Source of the DNA: Euryodendron excelsum
Lineage: Eukaryota > Streptophyta > Magnoliopsida > Ericales > Pentaphylacaceae
Length of the DNA stretch: 64,000 nt
NCBI GenBank assembly: GCA_033060915.1
Contig: CM065397.1
Span: 12,511,001-12,575,000 of the forward strand
Reading direction: 5' to 3'
Below are positions 26,761-36,322 of the stretch, piece by piece. A model generated the notes under the pieces. It searched no databases. It saw only the letters and a program-made list of their open reading frames with translations, and was not told the DNA's origin. The position numbers and the translations under genes are program-made. Every line of letters starts with the position of its first letter. Within the stretch, counting starts at the first letter, position 1.

Positions 26761-26887
26761 TGGGGGAGGGGGGAGAACATACAGGGAGATCGGGGATGTA
26801 ATCAGTCAAGTGAGGAACGTCTTCGAGCACGTAACCAGCATCGCCGTTGACCACTTTCATCATTTGAGAATTGCTTCCGTCTCCCAT
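6492..26887 (-). CDS. PFK3: ATP-dependent 6-phosphofructokinase (plant PFK3-like, cytosolic)
   Basis: Phosphorylates fructose 6-phosphate to fructose 1,6-bisphosphate in glycolysis. Thirteen exons in transcript order: 26887-26783, 25299-25253, 25125-25086, 23027-22965, 22878-22741, 19150-18992, 18887-18834, 17811-17743, 17490-17361, 10186-9921, 9425-9377, 9209-9055, 6671-6492. All introns are GT-AG, phase closes to 484 aa, and the order follows PFK3-group proteins end to end. Motifs: GGLCPGLN (101-108), GGDGT (189-193; Gly after Asp marks ATP rather than PPi use), PKTIDND (217-223, substrate and catalytic loop), MGRYSG (264-269), PESPF. There is no transit-peptide-like extension, so cytosolic by inference. 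An in-frame ATG five codons earlier (26902) is possible; I chose 26887 because [15 protein letters not shown] aligns better with the family. The gene is 20.4 kb long because introns 1, 3, 6, 9 and 12 are large and several hold transposons. The paralogue number is uncertain. Confidence 0.95.
6672..8205. other. PFK intron 12, distal part
   Basis: Unique AT-rich intron sequence between exon 13 and the hAT-type element. A short direct repeat (tatacgtaactataaagcaa) occurs twice near 7859-7910. No coding potential recognised. Confidence 0.5.
8206..9004. mobile_element. Non-autonomous DNA transposon, hAT-type, exact 8-bp TSD
   Basis: 799-bp element in PFK intron 12. The left end reads CTAGGAAGCACGGACAC and the right end, reverse-complemented, reads CTAAGAAGCACTGATAC. 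It is flanked by an exact 8-bp duplication ATTAACAC (8198-8205 and 9005-9012). Both ends carry repeated GGACAC/GTGTC motifs, which resembles a widespread plant element with GTGTCCGTG-rich termini. No transposase is visible. The 8-bp TSD and YARNG-like tips favour hAT. It ends 50 bp from the donor of exon 12 (9055). Confidence 0.8.
10187..10618. other. PFK intron 9, downstream flank
   Basis: AT-rich unique intron sequence between exon 10 and the left target duplication of the gypsy array. Nothing recognised. Confidence 0.5.
10673..10699. repeat. Perfect 12-bp inverted repeat with 3-nt loop
   Basis: GTCCTAGGTTTT (10673-10684), spacer TAG, AAAACCTAGGAC (10688-10699). It lies where a piece of the gypsy leader meets an LTR tail near the left end of the array. 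It could form a tight hairpin in single-stranded cDNA or RNA. Confidence 0.85.
10822..11880 (-). repeat. LTR of left gypsy copy
   Basis: Minus-strand LTR of about 1.06 kb, starting TGATGTAACCC (complement, ends at 11880) and finishing CTGCATCA (complement at 10822). A purine-rich GGGAGAAC adjoins its U3 side at 11881-11888 (PPT), and a PBS-like TTGGTATTAGAGC (complement of 10809-10821) follows its U5 side. It is the inverted counterpart of 16360-17331. Confidence 0.8.
12085..12376 (+). mobile_element. TRIM-type miniature LTR retrotransposon, nested
   Basis: 292-bp element inside the left gypsy arm. Two 76-bp terminal direct repeats (12085-12160 and 12301-12376), both starting TGTTGGAAA and ending TACTTAACA, differ at only a handful of positions. 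A PBS TGGTATCAGAGC, matching the initiator-tRNA-Met 3' end, starts at 12161 directly after the first repeat. A purine-rich GTGAGGGAGGG ends just before the second repeat. The flanks TTAGT (12080-12084) and TTAGG (12377-12381) match at 4 of 5 positions and look like a target duplication. There is no coding capacity, as expected for TRIM/SMART-class elements. Confidence 0.88.
12747..13154 (-). pseudogene. Ty3/gypsy integrase fragment (left copy)
   Basis: Translates to a degenerate integrase segment: a CQSLNGHSH stretch (equivalent of the CQ.AK.H motif), then [11 protein letters not shown] (equivalent of W.D..MDFV) and [12 protein letters not shown]. The part upstream (EVKDVFE ... [10 protein letters not shown]) matches the linker that normally precedes RT, so RT and RNase H have been deleted. 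The plus-strand counterpart lies at 15470-15855. Confidence 0.75.
13360..13623 (-). pseudogene. Gypsy aspartic-protease-region fragment (left copy)
   Basis: The translation holds [15 protein letters not shown], then [12 protein letters not shown], then [18 protein letters not shown]. This is the C-terminal part of the plant gypsy protease domain, which usually ends in DACHLLLGRPWQ. The catalytic D[ST]G is not visible. It mirrors the degraded plus-strand stretch 14990-15262. Confidence 0.7.
14142..14465. repeat. Head-to-head LTR junction at the palindrome centre
   Basis: 14142-14436 is the U5-side part of a minus-strand LTR, ending within sequence equivalent to about 17056-17070. It is joined to a short plus-strand LTR tail (about 14433-14465, ending CCTAGGATTGCATCA). 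A primer-binding site follows on each side: TTAGTATCAGAGC on the minus strand and TGGTATCAAAGC at 14468-14479 on the plus strand. Confidence 0.75.
15460..15855 (+). pseudogene. Ty3/gypsy integrase fragment (right copy)
   Basis: Degenerate plus-strand copy of the segment at 12747-13154: [41 protein letters not shown], and [15 protein letters not shown]. It has the same internal loss of RT/RNase H as the left copy. It is interrupted by stops and frameshifts. Confidence 0.75.
16121..16320 (+). pseudogene. Chromodomain-like tail of gypsy integrase (right copy)
   Basis: After a degraded [11 protein letters not shown] stretch, a frame reads [19 protein letters not shown] followed by IAQTEL. This resembles the YLVKWKG...D.TW...EL pattern of plant chromovirus integrase C-termini. 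It is followed by a purine tract (about 16350-16359) and the LTR. Confidence 0.6.
16360..17331 (+). repeat. LTR of right gypsy copy
   Basis: 972-bp LTR, TGATGTAACCC ... GGACTGCATCA, preceded by the PPT-like CGGGGAGAAC. It holds a pyrimidine-rich block (about 16665-16990) and, close to its end, a PBS-like TTTGGTATCAGAGC (17290-17303) 28 bp before the terminus. CCATT follows at 17332. Confidence 0.85.
18181..18716. repeat. 268-bp tandem duplication in PFK intron 7
   Basis: Two adjacent copies with a 268-bp period (18181-18448 and 18449-18716), starting ttgtaggacatg and ending near atagtaaagag. They differ at only a few positions, so the duplication is fairly recent. It lies 118 bp downstream of exon 7 and has no recognisable coding content. 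Confidence 0.9.
19500..20830 (-). mobile_element. LINE (L1-type) fragment in PFK intron 6
   Basis: Minus-strand frame 20795-20385 begins [16 protein letters not shown], then [17 protein letters not shown]. This is the conserved KVN..KS...PVG ... LGCK...P..YLG.PLG region at the end of the plant LINE reverse transcriptase. Further along (about 19940-19780) a [11 protein letters not shown] stretch fits the zf-RVT domain. The element is 5'-truncated and interrupted by stops. Exact ends were not determined. Confidence 0.75.
20831..22740. other. PFK intron 6, remainder
   Basis: AT-rich intron sequence between the LINE fragment and exon 5. Short open frames only; no family recognised. Confidence 0.5.
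23028..25085. other. PFK intron 3
   Basis: Holds a run of C (23195-23204), a CT-rich tract (about 23210-23242), TA/CA microsatellites (near 23355-23416 and 24761-24778), and two related stretches near 23880-24010 and 24190-24330. Both of these carry a tgtagaaa..ctactacaatat motif and a caaattcaag-type motif, so they are probably an old dispersed repeat. No genes. Confidence 0.5.
25300..26782. other. PFK intron 1
   Basis: First intron with a GT microsatellite (about 25897-25921) and an (AT)n(GA)n compound repeat at about 26717-26759, close to the exon 1 donor. A 200-bp stretch (25555-25760) looks retroelement-like but could not be assigned. Confidence 0.5.
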
Positions 26888-28180
26888 CGCTCCTCTTCTC
26901 AAAAATCAATTGTATTATATATATATATATATATATCTATATGTCTACTGAAGAATTTTTAATATTTTGGGCAATAAATGCAGAGAGGAGTGAGTGACCC
27001 TAGATTTGGGACAGGGAGAAGCGTCAATGGAGGATGATTTAGGTTTTTTCCTGGGTGAGCACATATTATATTGTCCAATATGTACAACATTTCCACACGC
27101 GGTCCATGATGGACCGGTCACTTTAGACCGACAACGTTGCCAACCCAGAATCAAGATTGGACACGATAATGAGAGAGCATCAAAGCATCCAGGTCAGATC
27201 CGATGTTTTTGGGAATACTACTGCAAAAACAAGTGGCGCCACTGTGGCCTTTTTTCCACCCTTCTCTCTCCCCTCACCCCGGTTTTCACTTTCTTTGGAT
27301 TGTGAGTGGTTTTGGTCTTTGGGATTTGGTTAGGAAACTGCAATTCAAAAAAAAAAAAAAAATTACTGAAAATTTTCTCAGAATAACGTGATAATAATAT
27401 TTTTGTAGTTAATAATTATAGTAATATTTATTATTAATTTAAAATATAAAACTCACGTTCAAACACATTCTGTTTATATTTTATGTATGAACTTTTTAGT
27501 TGTACAGTCTTACTTATATAGTTTTTTTTTTGTTTTTGCTTGACAAAAGGTAAAGAGGGCAACCTGTATAGTAACTTCTTTGAGTGTAATTATAGAGTTT
27601 TCAATTCATTATTGAATATTCAGTTTGAACTATAGTTATTGATGCATGTCACTGTAGTTTCACCGAAACACTGAAAACATTCAGCCTTTTCTCAATAACA
27701 TCTTATTCATGGACCTACTTACAGGTTCTGATATGCGACCGTTTGAAGAAAAGTAAAATTTTAAGTCCAGTTACTGAAGTCAACTCAAGAACAACTTTAG
27801 TGGTGCCTTACTTACTTATTTAGTCAATGTGTTGTTTGGAAAATTTTTGAAAAGAGAATGGAAAGTAGATGGAGGGATTGTGAATTAAATAAAAGGCATG
27901 CATTTTAAGTATTTTTTTTCCTTTCAAATTGAGAGAAAAAGTAGAAGAAGTGAACTATTTGATATTATCTTATTTTAAATATCAAATACACCTATCAAAC
28001 ATAAACTTAAGTTTTATAAGAAGAATATGTATGTTAATAAAGTACATTATATAAATTTTTTATTAATTATTGTCAAACCAAACAAACAGGTTAATTTTCT
28101 TCCTCTCTTGGTTAAACAGACAAGAGGTTGAATACATCTAATCTCTTCCCTTCTACTTTCATCCATTACCAAACCCCCCC

Positions 28181-28225
<45 letters not shown>

Positions 28226-30459
28226 TTCACGGTAAATTTATAACTATTACTTCACTTCCCCTCCCCCTTATCCAAGAAAATTCGTCACATTATAAAATTT
28301 TCTAATAACAAATCATGGGCATGACCATATTTAAAAGACAAAAATTTCAATAATATAGCTGTATCATAATTGTTATTTAAAAAATATTTGATTGAAAAAA
28401 TTGTATAAAATTTCTCAATATATGCCTCGCAAATTTTGCATGTAATAAAAAGTCACGTATTACAAAAATAAAGATCCATATTAAAAATTCGATACTACTT
28501 AATTATGAAGTTTTGTGGTCATTTATATTTAAATTGTATAGCGTGTCACCCACTAAATATATGAAGGATAAAAATTATCATGTCAACCTTTAAAATATGA
28601 ATGCTATGTACCTACAAAGATATTTTTTTATTTTTATTTATTTGTACTTCTAATTATTCAAATTGAGATACACGCCTTACCTCTTATTAGGCATTGTATA
28701 ATTGATCTTACTATCAATATTTTTTGCTTCAAAATTCAATCATATATGAAGTATGAACTCATCCATTGATTAAAGTTGATCCTTGTCTTCCTTTTTCTTT
28801 TTTGGTCAAACAGAAAAGTTAATCCTTGTCTGCCCTTTAATACAATTTGATTATATTTATCTAGTCATTTGATTGATTAAAGTGGATCAATTTTCAAATA
28901 TTTACTTTGAAAATTTTGACTGTGGTGATGGGACACATGTATGCTGTTTCCCGCCGGTTTGACGGACCAATAAAAAGACAGCTCAACCAGAAGACTGACT
29001 CAATGTTGAGATAATAAAAACTATTTTAATAAGTAGAATTATTAAACATTAAACTATTTTATGATTCTTGTGGCAAAGAAATATGCTTTCAGTTCTTTGT
29101 TGCATTGTATTTGAATTTGAAAAATTCAATTCAAAATTTAGCCAAAACTTTGAAAATTCAATCAACTTTTTTGACCCAAATGGCTACAAGTTAGAACATT
29201 CAGAGAGTTTATCCTAAAATACGCTGAATTTGACCAAAATAAAGTTGACAAAATGAAGTGTGGTTCGAATTCAAATTACCTCACCACACTTCATTCTATC
29301 TGGTAGCAATTTATGATTCTTTTGCTATTTTTTTGACTTTTTGGTTAAACAAAAAGTCAAAAGTACAAAAAAAAAATGCACAAATAGAAAATTAATTAAT
29401 CTAAAAACTAATAAAAATAACAATAATTAGACAAGCTTGTAAGTCGTCCGTACTATTAGAACAAATTTTACAAAATAATTGAGAGACTAAGTGACAAACA
29501 TATGTGGTGACCATTCTTTATCTGTATTGTTCAACTGCAGAAATTGGGTATTTTTTGGAACATCTAGAAAGGAAAGGACCACCGAGTGCTTCGTTCACGG
29601 TCCATTTGGTTGGACCCTTTTGAAGTTTTTTTTTGTTTTTTTTGGCTTTTAGTTGCTTGTAAGTAAAAAAAAGTCAAAATTTTGAATTTTTTTTACTTTT
29701 CTACTTATCTCATTTTGTTAAAAATAAAGAAGTCAAAAAAATTTAAATTTTTTTACTTATAAACCAAAAAAATAAAATTAAAAAAGTTTAAAAAAAGTTG
29801 TGTCAAACATGCTCTTAGTAAGTTAGAACTCGAATTTTCTCTATTAATACTTAGGTTTAAGTCTCCATAGTTATTTGGTGAGATTTAAGTTTCAATCACG
29901 ATGTAAGTGCGGTAGGATCTCTCACAAATAGTTGTATGGTACTGAGGGACAAAACTCCTGACCGCTGAAGGATAGCCTATCTGCACATTTATTTTTAATA
30001 TTATAAACAGAAAAATAAGGAAAATAAGGAAAAAATAAAATGTAAGAAAAGAGATTTTATTTTTTCTGTTTAGTTTTGTAAAGAAGGATAGAAAAAAATT
30101 AAAGAGAATATAAAAAAATAAAATTAAAGTGAGAAAAAAAAAGAAAGTAGAAAACAACATTTTCTCACCTTTATTCTTTCTTTCTTTTTATTCGGTCCTA
30201 AATTAAAAATTCAATAAAAAATTAACAGGCTGTAGCAAAAAAAGGAAAGAAAAGCGCGTCCGTTCGTCGTGGGACCCACACGCGACGCACCTGCCGCTAC
30301 AGCCAACTTCTCGTATGTGCGTCGAGCTTATTTCAACGCAACCTCAATTAGATTTCACAACTGAGCTCTGTCCGCTCTTCGAAGTCTGAGAAATTCCCAA
30401 ACCCACCATAAAAATCGAAGAAGAAGAAGAAGAGGGTGAGAATCTTAAATACAGCACAG
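26888..30459. other. Divergent intergenic region, PFK / profilin
   Basis: 3.6 kb holding both promoters. A TA microsatellite lies 27-46 bp upstream of the PFK ATG (26914-26934). A MITE-like segment (about 27832-28176) has GTTTGGA.../...ACCAAAC ends, followed by a 44-base C run. Another low-complexity MITE-like segment lies at 29600-29816. 30240-30350 is GC-richer with CGCGACGCAC-type motifs and is the likely profilin promoter and leader. Confidence 0.55.
28174..28225 (+). repeat. Poly-C tract (C7 A C44)
   Basis: Seven C, one A, then 44 consecutive C (28182-28225). Such a run can form i-motif/G-quadruplex structures and is error-prone in sequencing, so its length is uncertain. Confidence 0.9.
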
Positions 30460-33400
30460 ATGTCGTGGCAAACATATGTGGATGACCACTTGATGTGCGA
30501 GATCGAAGGCAACTGCCTCGCCGACGCCGCCATTATCGGCCAAGACGGCAGCGTTTGGGCCCAAAGTGCCTCCTTCCCTCAGGTTAATTATTTTTTTATA
30601 TTATTTCATTGGGTTTGGAACTTTGATCAATTGGGGTTATATTTGATCTGACTCACCCCGATCCTTAGTTTACATGATACAATCGAAATGATGAGAGAGA
30701 AATTATTAATTGAACTTTGATAATTTCTGAATCGATTTGGGTTTGTATGAAGTCCATTCGGTTTGTTTTTAGGGTTTTATTTGATATTGGTACTTGGGTT
30801 TGCCCCATATTTTTATCCATTCATTCATTTTATTTGCAAAATCTTATATTGAGATCTGGGTTTTTGGGGCGGTTCGAGTATGTATATACATAACTAGCTC
30901 ATATACACAAAATAATTACATAGTTGATATGTATTGTATTTTGGAGAGCCTAAGTTCTGCAAGTTGACGATGCTTCTAATTTTTAATTGCGAGTTTGTTT
31001 ATATGTTTATGTTGTATACATATTCAGATTTGTGTAGCCTTTACTAGTTTTTGGGTGCTCAAACCGTCTGTTATTTGACTCGAATAAATTTAGAGTAATG
31101 TTATACAACCAGAAAATGCATACCGAATTTTCTTACCAAATGATGTGTCTAAATGAGAGCCTCTCACCTCAAAATAAAACACTCATCATAATGACTTTTA
31201 ATTATAAAACTGTCACGGCCACATTATTCTAGTGCAAGATTATGTACACAAAATTTGTTAGAATAGCATTTTTCCTAAATTTATCACTCAAAGTCGTGGT
31301 ATACGTAGTGCGTGTGTGTAATACATCAAAATTAAATATAATTTATTAGGATGGAAAACAAAACTTTAAATTATAAGATACACGAAATTAACAAAAAAGA
31401 ACGTGATAATTATAGTGTATCGTGCTCTATATATGCACACAAACTTGGAAAAAATACATTGCACACTAATAATTCAACACTTCATCTTAATCATTTGATA
31501 AGGAAAAAGACAACATGCATAGGAGGTTATTCAAAAGTCAGAACCACAGTAACATGAAAATTAGGTACTGGCCAAACCAAGAATTTGACCAATAGTTGCA
31601 TAACTTATTATCTTTTTAGCATTTGAACAGGAAATAAGATTTAATGAAAGAATCAATGAGAGATAGAGAGAGGAGCTCACCTATTGTACTCCTCACTAGA
31701 TAAGTAAAGGAAATATGTGGACGTGTATACCTCTCGTGTACGCTTACACATATTCACAAAAGTACATTACCATTTCTATAGGTGCTATTTCTCTATGAAA
31801 AAAGAAATAAAATAAAATAAAAATGATAGGTTATTGGAGAAACGTGAGTGTGTTTCAAGTTCCCTTCATTGTGTAGCTGTCTGTAAAAGAAGGGATAAAG
31901 CATGAGAGGCCACAGAAGACTTGGCTTTCAGCATCAACTATTCCTGCCAAGGCAGATATGCCTATGTACATTTCAGTTTCTACGGCATTGGGTAACAGAA
32001 AGGTATCTTGACGGACAAATGGGAACGAGATTCAAAAATTGATTCTGTTATGTATAGGACGTGGGTTTATTTGAAATTTTATAATTTTATATTTACCCTT
32101 AACTTTTACAAGATAGAAGTCACTTAAACTGAGTTAACCAGTGTTGTTTTTGGACAATTTTGGTAAGTAAAAAATTGACATGGCTTCGTAAAAAAGGGAC
32201 CACCAAAATGGTGTTCTTCCTGTATATATATACATATATGACATATATACCATGAAGGAATCAGTTAGGATGCTCCCTCCAGTGGGCTCATACTTCTCAG
32301 TTTGGGGGTTAAGTATCTAGTGACTGACTGTCGTGGTAGGGGAGAAATTGGCTGCCTATTGAGGCACATGGGTGCATACATGCACACATCTACACACTCG
32401 AATGGTGTGAAGTTCTATTAATTAAGTTTGCAAAAGCACACCCATTGTTTAATCCTCTTCAATGTCGCTTATTTATCAAAAAAATTGGTTGCAATGATCT
32501 TACTACATCTCGTCCCTCGCTAATTAATTACAAATAGACCTTGACATTTCAAACTTCTTTTTATGAATGCCCTACGCCTTGGTGAGTGCAAAGAAGATAG
32601 AAAGAGGGGGAGGTGGTGAGCCCCGCCGTGAGGTGGTGGGGCTTTACGGGTTCCTTTCTTATTTCAGCCACTTTGCTTCCTTCGTCAAAGATCTTATGAA
32701 CATGGTAAAGATGGTCAACAAGGCACTCTTATCTATTCTGAGTTTGGAAGTGATGTGTGGGCTCTTCAGTGTGCATGAAGGAACCACAAATTGCATTGTG
32801 ATGACAACATAAGTTATCATGGAGGTTCGTGATGTGACTGATTGTTTTGGAATTGTTGAATAATTATGGTGAGGTATCGGCCCCTTAATCCTTTCAAGAT
32901 GACTTAGGTGACTAGAATATTCATGAGAGTTTATTTATCAATTTAGCTACCTGTATATATATATGTGTATATATATATAAGAGTTTGGGCTTGGAATAAA
33001 AAAATTGTAGATTACCCAGGAGGTTGTGTTTGCTTAGTAAACATCTCTAATAATGTAAATCTATTTTTCAGAAACTGAAAGGATGTCCTTGATTATATTG
33101 GCAGTTACAATGAGTGCATTATCTTTTTAATACTCTCTCTAATTGTTCTTCATTTGTGTGTGTGGTATGCGTGTTTGCTGACACATGTTTTGATGCATAA
33201 TTGTTCTGACTAAAATTTAAATGAATATATGTAATATAAACTACGAAGTTGGCTTTTTAAGTACCTTGTGTAGAACTTGCATTGATTGTTTATGTGATTG
33301 TTTTTTCAGTTTAAGCCTGAAGAAATAAATAGCATTATGAATGATTTTTCTGAACCTGGATCGCTTGCACCAACTGGCTTATACCTCGGTGGGACAAAAT

Positions 33401-35086
33401 ATATGGTGATTCAAGGTGAACCAGGGGCTGTCATAAGAGGAAAGAAGGTAATGACTTAGTTGACTTGATATCATTATCCTTTGCTTTTGTACTACATTAT
33501 TTAAGAGAACCTTTCCAAATGTGTCATCATTTTGGATTGTTTAAAACATCTTGGAATCAACTTAGGGCATGTTTAGATATTTGACTTATGTTATACATAG
33601 TGTTTCAATGTAATTTAAATGGACTATTTGGGAAAATGCAAGCCAACTACAAAGGATGTTAAAATATTTTGAGTTTTGTCAATCTGAGAAGTCTATAATG
33701 ACAATGTACAAATGGATATGGCGATTCCCCTATTTTTTTGATGGCTGATTTTTACATGACGGGATTCTACTCGAATACCATGGAAGTGCAGCAAAGCAAT
33801 TCAAATGAAAAGTAGCCTTAGTTTTTATCATCGTGGAACATGTGAGTCTTCTGTCAACAAGTAAAAGTAGATGGTTCTATTAGGCCATTGTGGAAAAGAT
33901 GTTAGGGTTCAGATTTTCCCAATTCCACAAGCCCCCAATTACTTGGGTTGGCTACATGGCTTGCATTCTCAATTGGCTTTATATAGAGTCATCTTTTGTT
34001 CTTCCTTATTAAGTCTTTAAGTTAATTATGTCTTTTTCATGGCCTCAGCTGATGTAGTTTTTTGTCTTCCTTTTGTTCCGTTACCATGTTCATCTTGGGC
34101 CAAGTTTCTCCATTCTGTGATGTCTATGGCTCACTTGTACAAATGGATTCTTTTCTTTTTTCAAAAAAAAAATAATACTCTCTTGTAAACCACTCATCCA
34201 TCTCAATATCCATTTTCAAAAAGATATACTTTTTAGTGCATGTCATTCTTAACTGCACAACATTTGGATATACAACCTAGCTGGCCTTATAGCTGGCTAC
34301 AGTTTCCCCTCCAACTTGGTAGGAATTCTCTGAGTGACAAATCTTTCGAAGCATCCTTCTATTCCTCAGTCAAGCAATATCCTCCTCTCTCTTCCTCTCT
34401 CCCCTGCATTATGGATGACCAATCTAAGGTTCAAGGTTCAGATCTGTTGTCTGCTTAAAATAGAAAATACTTGTTTTGACTTATCGAAAGAAATATATAA
34501 GTATATATGATATATTGGTTTTGTTGGAGCTATTCTCTTTACAGTACTTGTAATGCAATTGATTATGTTGATGATATCTATATGCTTTTCTACTTCATTT
34601 GTCTTAATAAGGTTATATATTGGGCATGGTTGGCTGCAAAAATTCTGATTGCCATTATAGTGAACGTAGTGCTGTACTACTCTACGTACTATCAAGTAAA
34701 TCCTATGCCACCTTAAAAGTTGAAAGTAACGCCATTTGGTATTCTCTTCAGCTTGGCTGATAACTTACAGTCTACCCTTTCATTACTGGTTCATTGTTTA
34801 TCTTATGCCCTTGACTTCAGTTTGAAAGAATGGGATTATACGACCTCAATATTACATATTTACATGAGAATATAATTTGTTTTCTTGCCCAAATTTCTGA
34901 TTATATTTGTGCAAAACAAAAGTACAATAATGTATATTTTTATTCTTTCAGGGCCCTGGTGGTGTTACTGTCAAGAAGACCAATCAAGCTTTGATAATTG
35001 GAATATATGATGAACCTATGACTCCTGGTCAGTGCAACATTATTGTGGAAAGGCTGGGTGATTATCTCATTGACCAGGGTCTCTAG
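30460..35086 (+). CDS. Profilin
   Basis: Small G-actin-binding protein that regulates actin polymerisation and binds poly-proline (formins) and PIP2; plant profilins are also pan-allergens. Three exons: 30460-30582, 33310-33447, 34952-35086. Introns are GT-AG and phase 0, and the product is 131 aa, the usual plant length. Diagnostic stretches: N-terminal [17 protein letters not shown] (poly-proline-binding helix), [33 protein letters not shown] (actin/PIP2 face), and C-terminal [17 protein letters not shown]. Intron positions after residues 41 and 87 match the conserved plant profilin layout. The first intron is 2.7 kb; long first introns of plant profilins are known to affect expression, but here that is inference. 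Vegetative versus pollen class is not assigned. Confidence 0.97.
30583..33309. other. Profilin intron 1
   Basis: 2.7 kb, T-rich near the donor as usual for expression-enhancing first introns. A TA/CATA repeat lies at about 32222-32250 and TATATA repeats near 32950-32980. An 81-codon open frame at 32567-32812 has no recognisable domain and is likely chance. Confidence 0.6.
33448..34951. other. Profilin intron 2
   Basis: 1.5 kb AT-rich intron; no mobile element or gene recognised. Confidence 0.6.
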
Positions 35087-36322
35087 TTACGTTCTTATGT
35101 TTACCTTTTCTTTTGTATTTGTTTTATTTTCTTTGGTGTGGTTCTTCTTTCACTCGCATCTATCTGCCTGAAAGTTGGAAATCGTTGCATTGTAATGGTG
35201 TTTAGTTGTTTACATATTTCAATGTAGTGGAAAACTTCTATGGATTGCTGCTTGGAAAAGGAAGACTATGGTGTCTTCCTTGTATGAAGCTATTTGTCAT
35301 TGTAACCCCCTTTGGAAGGGTGTATGTTGAGATTGATTGGAATGTAATGAATTGTGGATTTTAAGATTGGCATTTGAGCCATTTAATTATCTTTGTTCGC
35401 CGCAGGTGGTCGATGTGGAAGCATTTCCCTTCAATGTTGAAAAAGCCAATTTTGTTAACCTTTTTCTTTACTAAATTTGTTCTTTTGAAAAGAATAGAAA
35501 ATTTCAAATGCAAATCTATTTCCAGTAGTGGGACTGTTCTAATGAATAAGCAGTTTGAAAGTGTAGTAGATATCTTTTCAAATTTTTTGTTAAAAACATT
35601 AGAATGTTTACTCGATTAGAAACATTATAGTCCTGGAATTATCTTATTCAAACTGTAGGAAGTTGATGTGGGAGCTTCTGCCATTGATGTCGGAATTATC
35701 TTATTGACAAAAATACCCTTCCACGATTCATCGACTGTATTGCTTGCAATCGTACGGCCAACTTTCCCTTATTGCTACTCTAACATGCAATTTCATAGAG
35801 CAGTTTCAGTGCCTTCACAAACAATTGGGCGTGGTTCATGTCAAATTTTCATCTCACAAGCCAAAGCAATCAAACTAGCTATAGCTAAATGGAAGAGCTT
35901 TCACTAAATTAAAAATCACCCCCACAATCATTTTCTTCTTTTTGGTTCTGCAGCAATGAAAATTGTTCTGGCACCAACCCACAGACTATTATTATTCTGT
36001 TGCTATCAAAAAAGCTTACAAAGACAATTGCCAAAATTACAGACAGGAATTGTGTCCAAATGAGAATACATTGCCTCGACACATCAAAGACATGCGCTGC
36101 TCAGATCTATGCATCAATGCAACAACATTGGTGCAAGAGATATATGCATATGTGCAAAATGGTTGAAAAAAAATCCTTGTGCCGAGAATAATCTGTCTCG
36201 GATCAGTAGAACACATTTAACTAGGAAATAATACTGGAAGCAGCAGCAACACGTAGTAAGATAGAACATAAAGTAGTTAAATGGGTGGGAACTTGCGGTA
36301 GCACTTTATTAGATCCAGAATC
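35087..36322. other. Profilin 3' UTR and convergent intergenic region
   Basis: T-rich 3' UTR follows the profilin stop. The convergent ENOD93-like gene ends at 36323. Short open frames at 35374-36191 have no recognisable domain. Confidence 0.5.

Noticed and set aside
32567..32812. 81-codon open frame in profilin intron 1
   Set aside because: No recognisable domain, no codon signal I can see, and it is inside an intron on the same strand.
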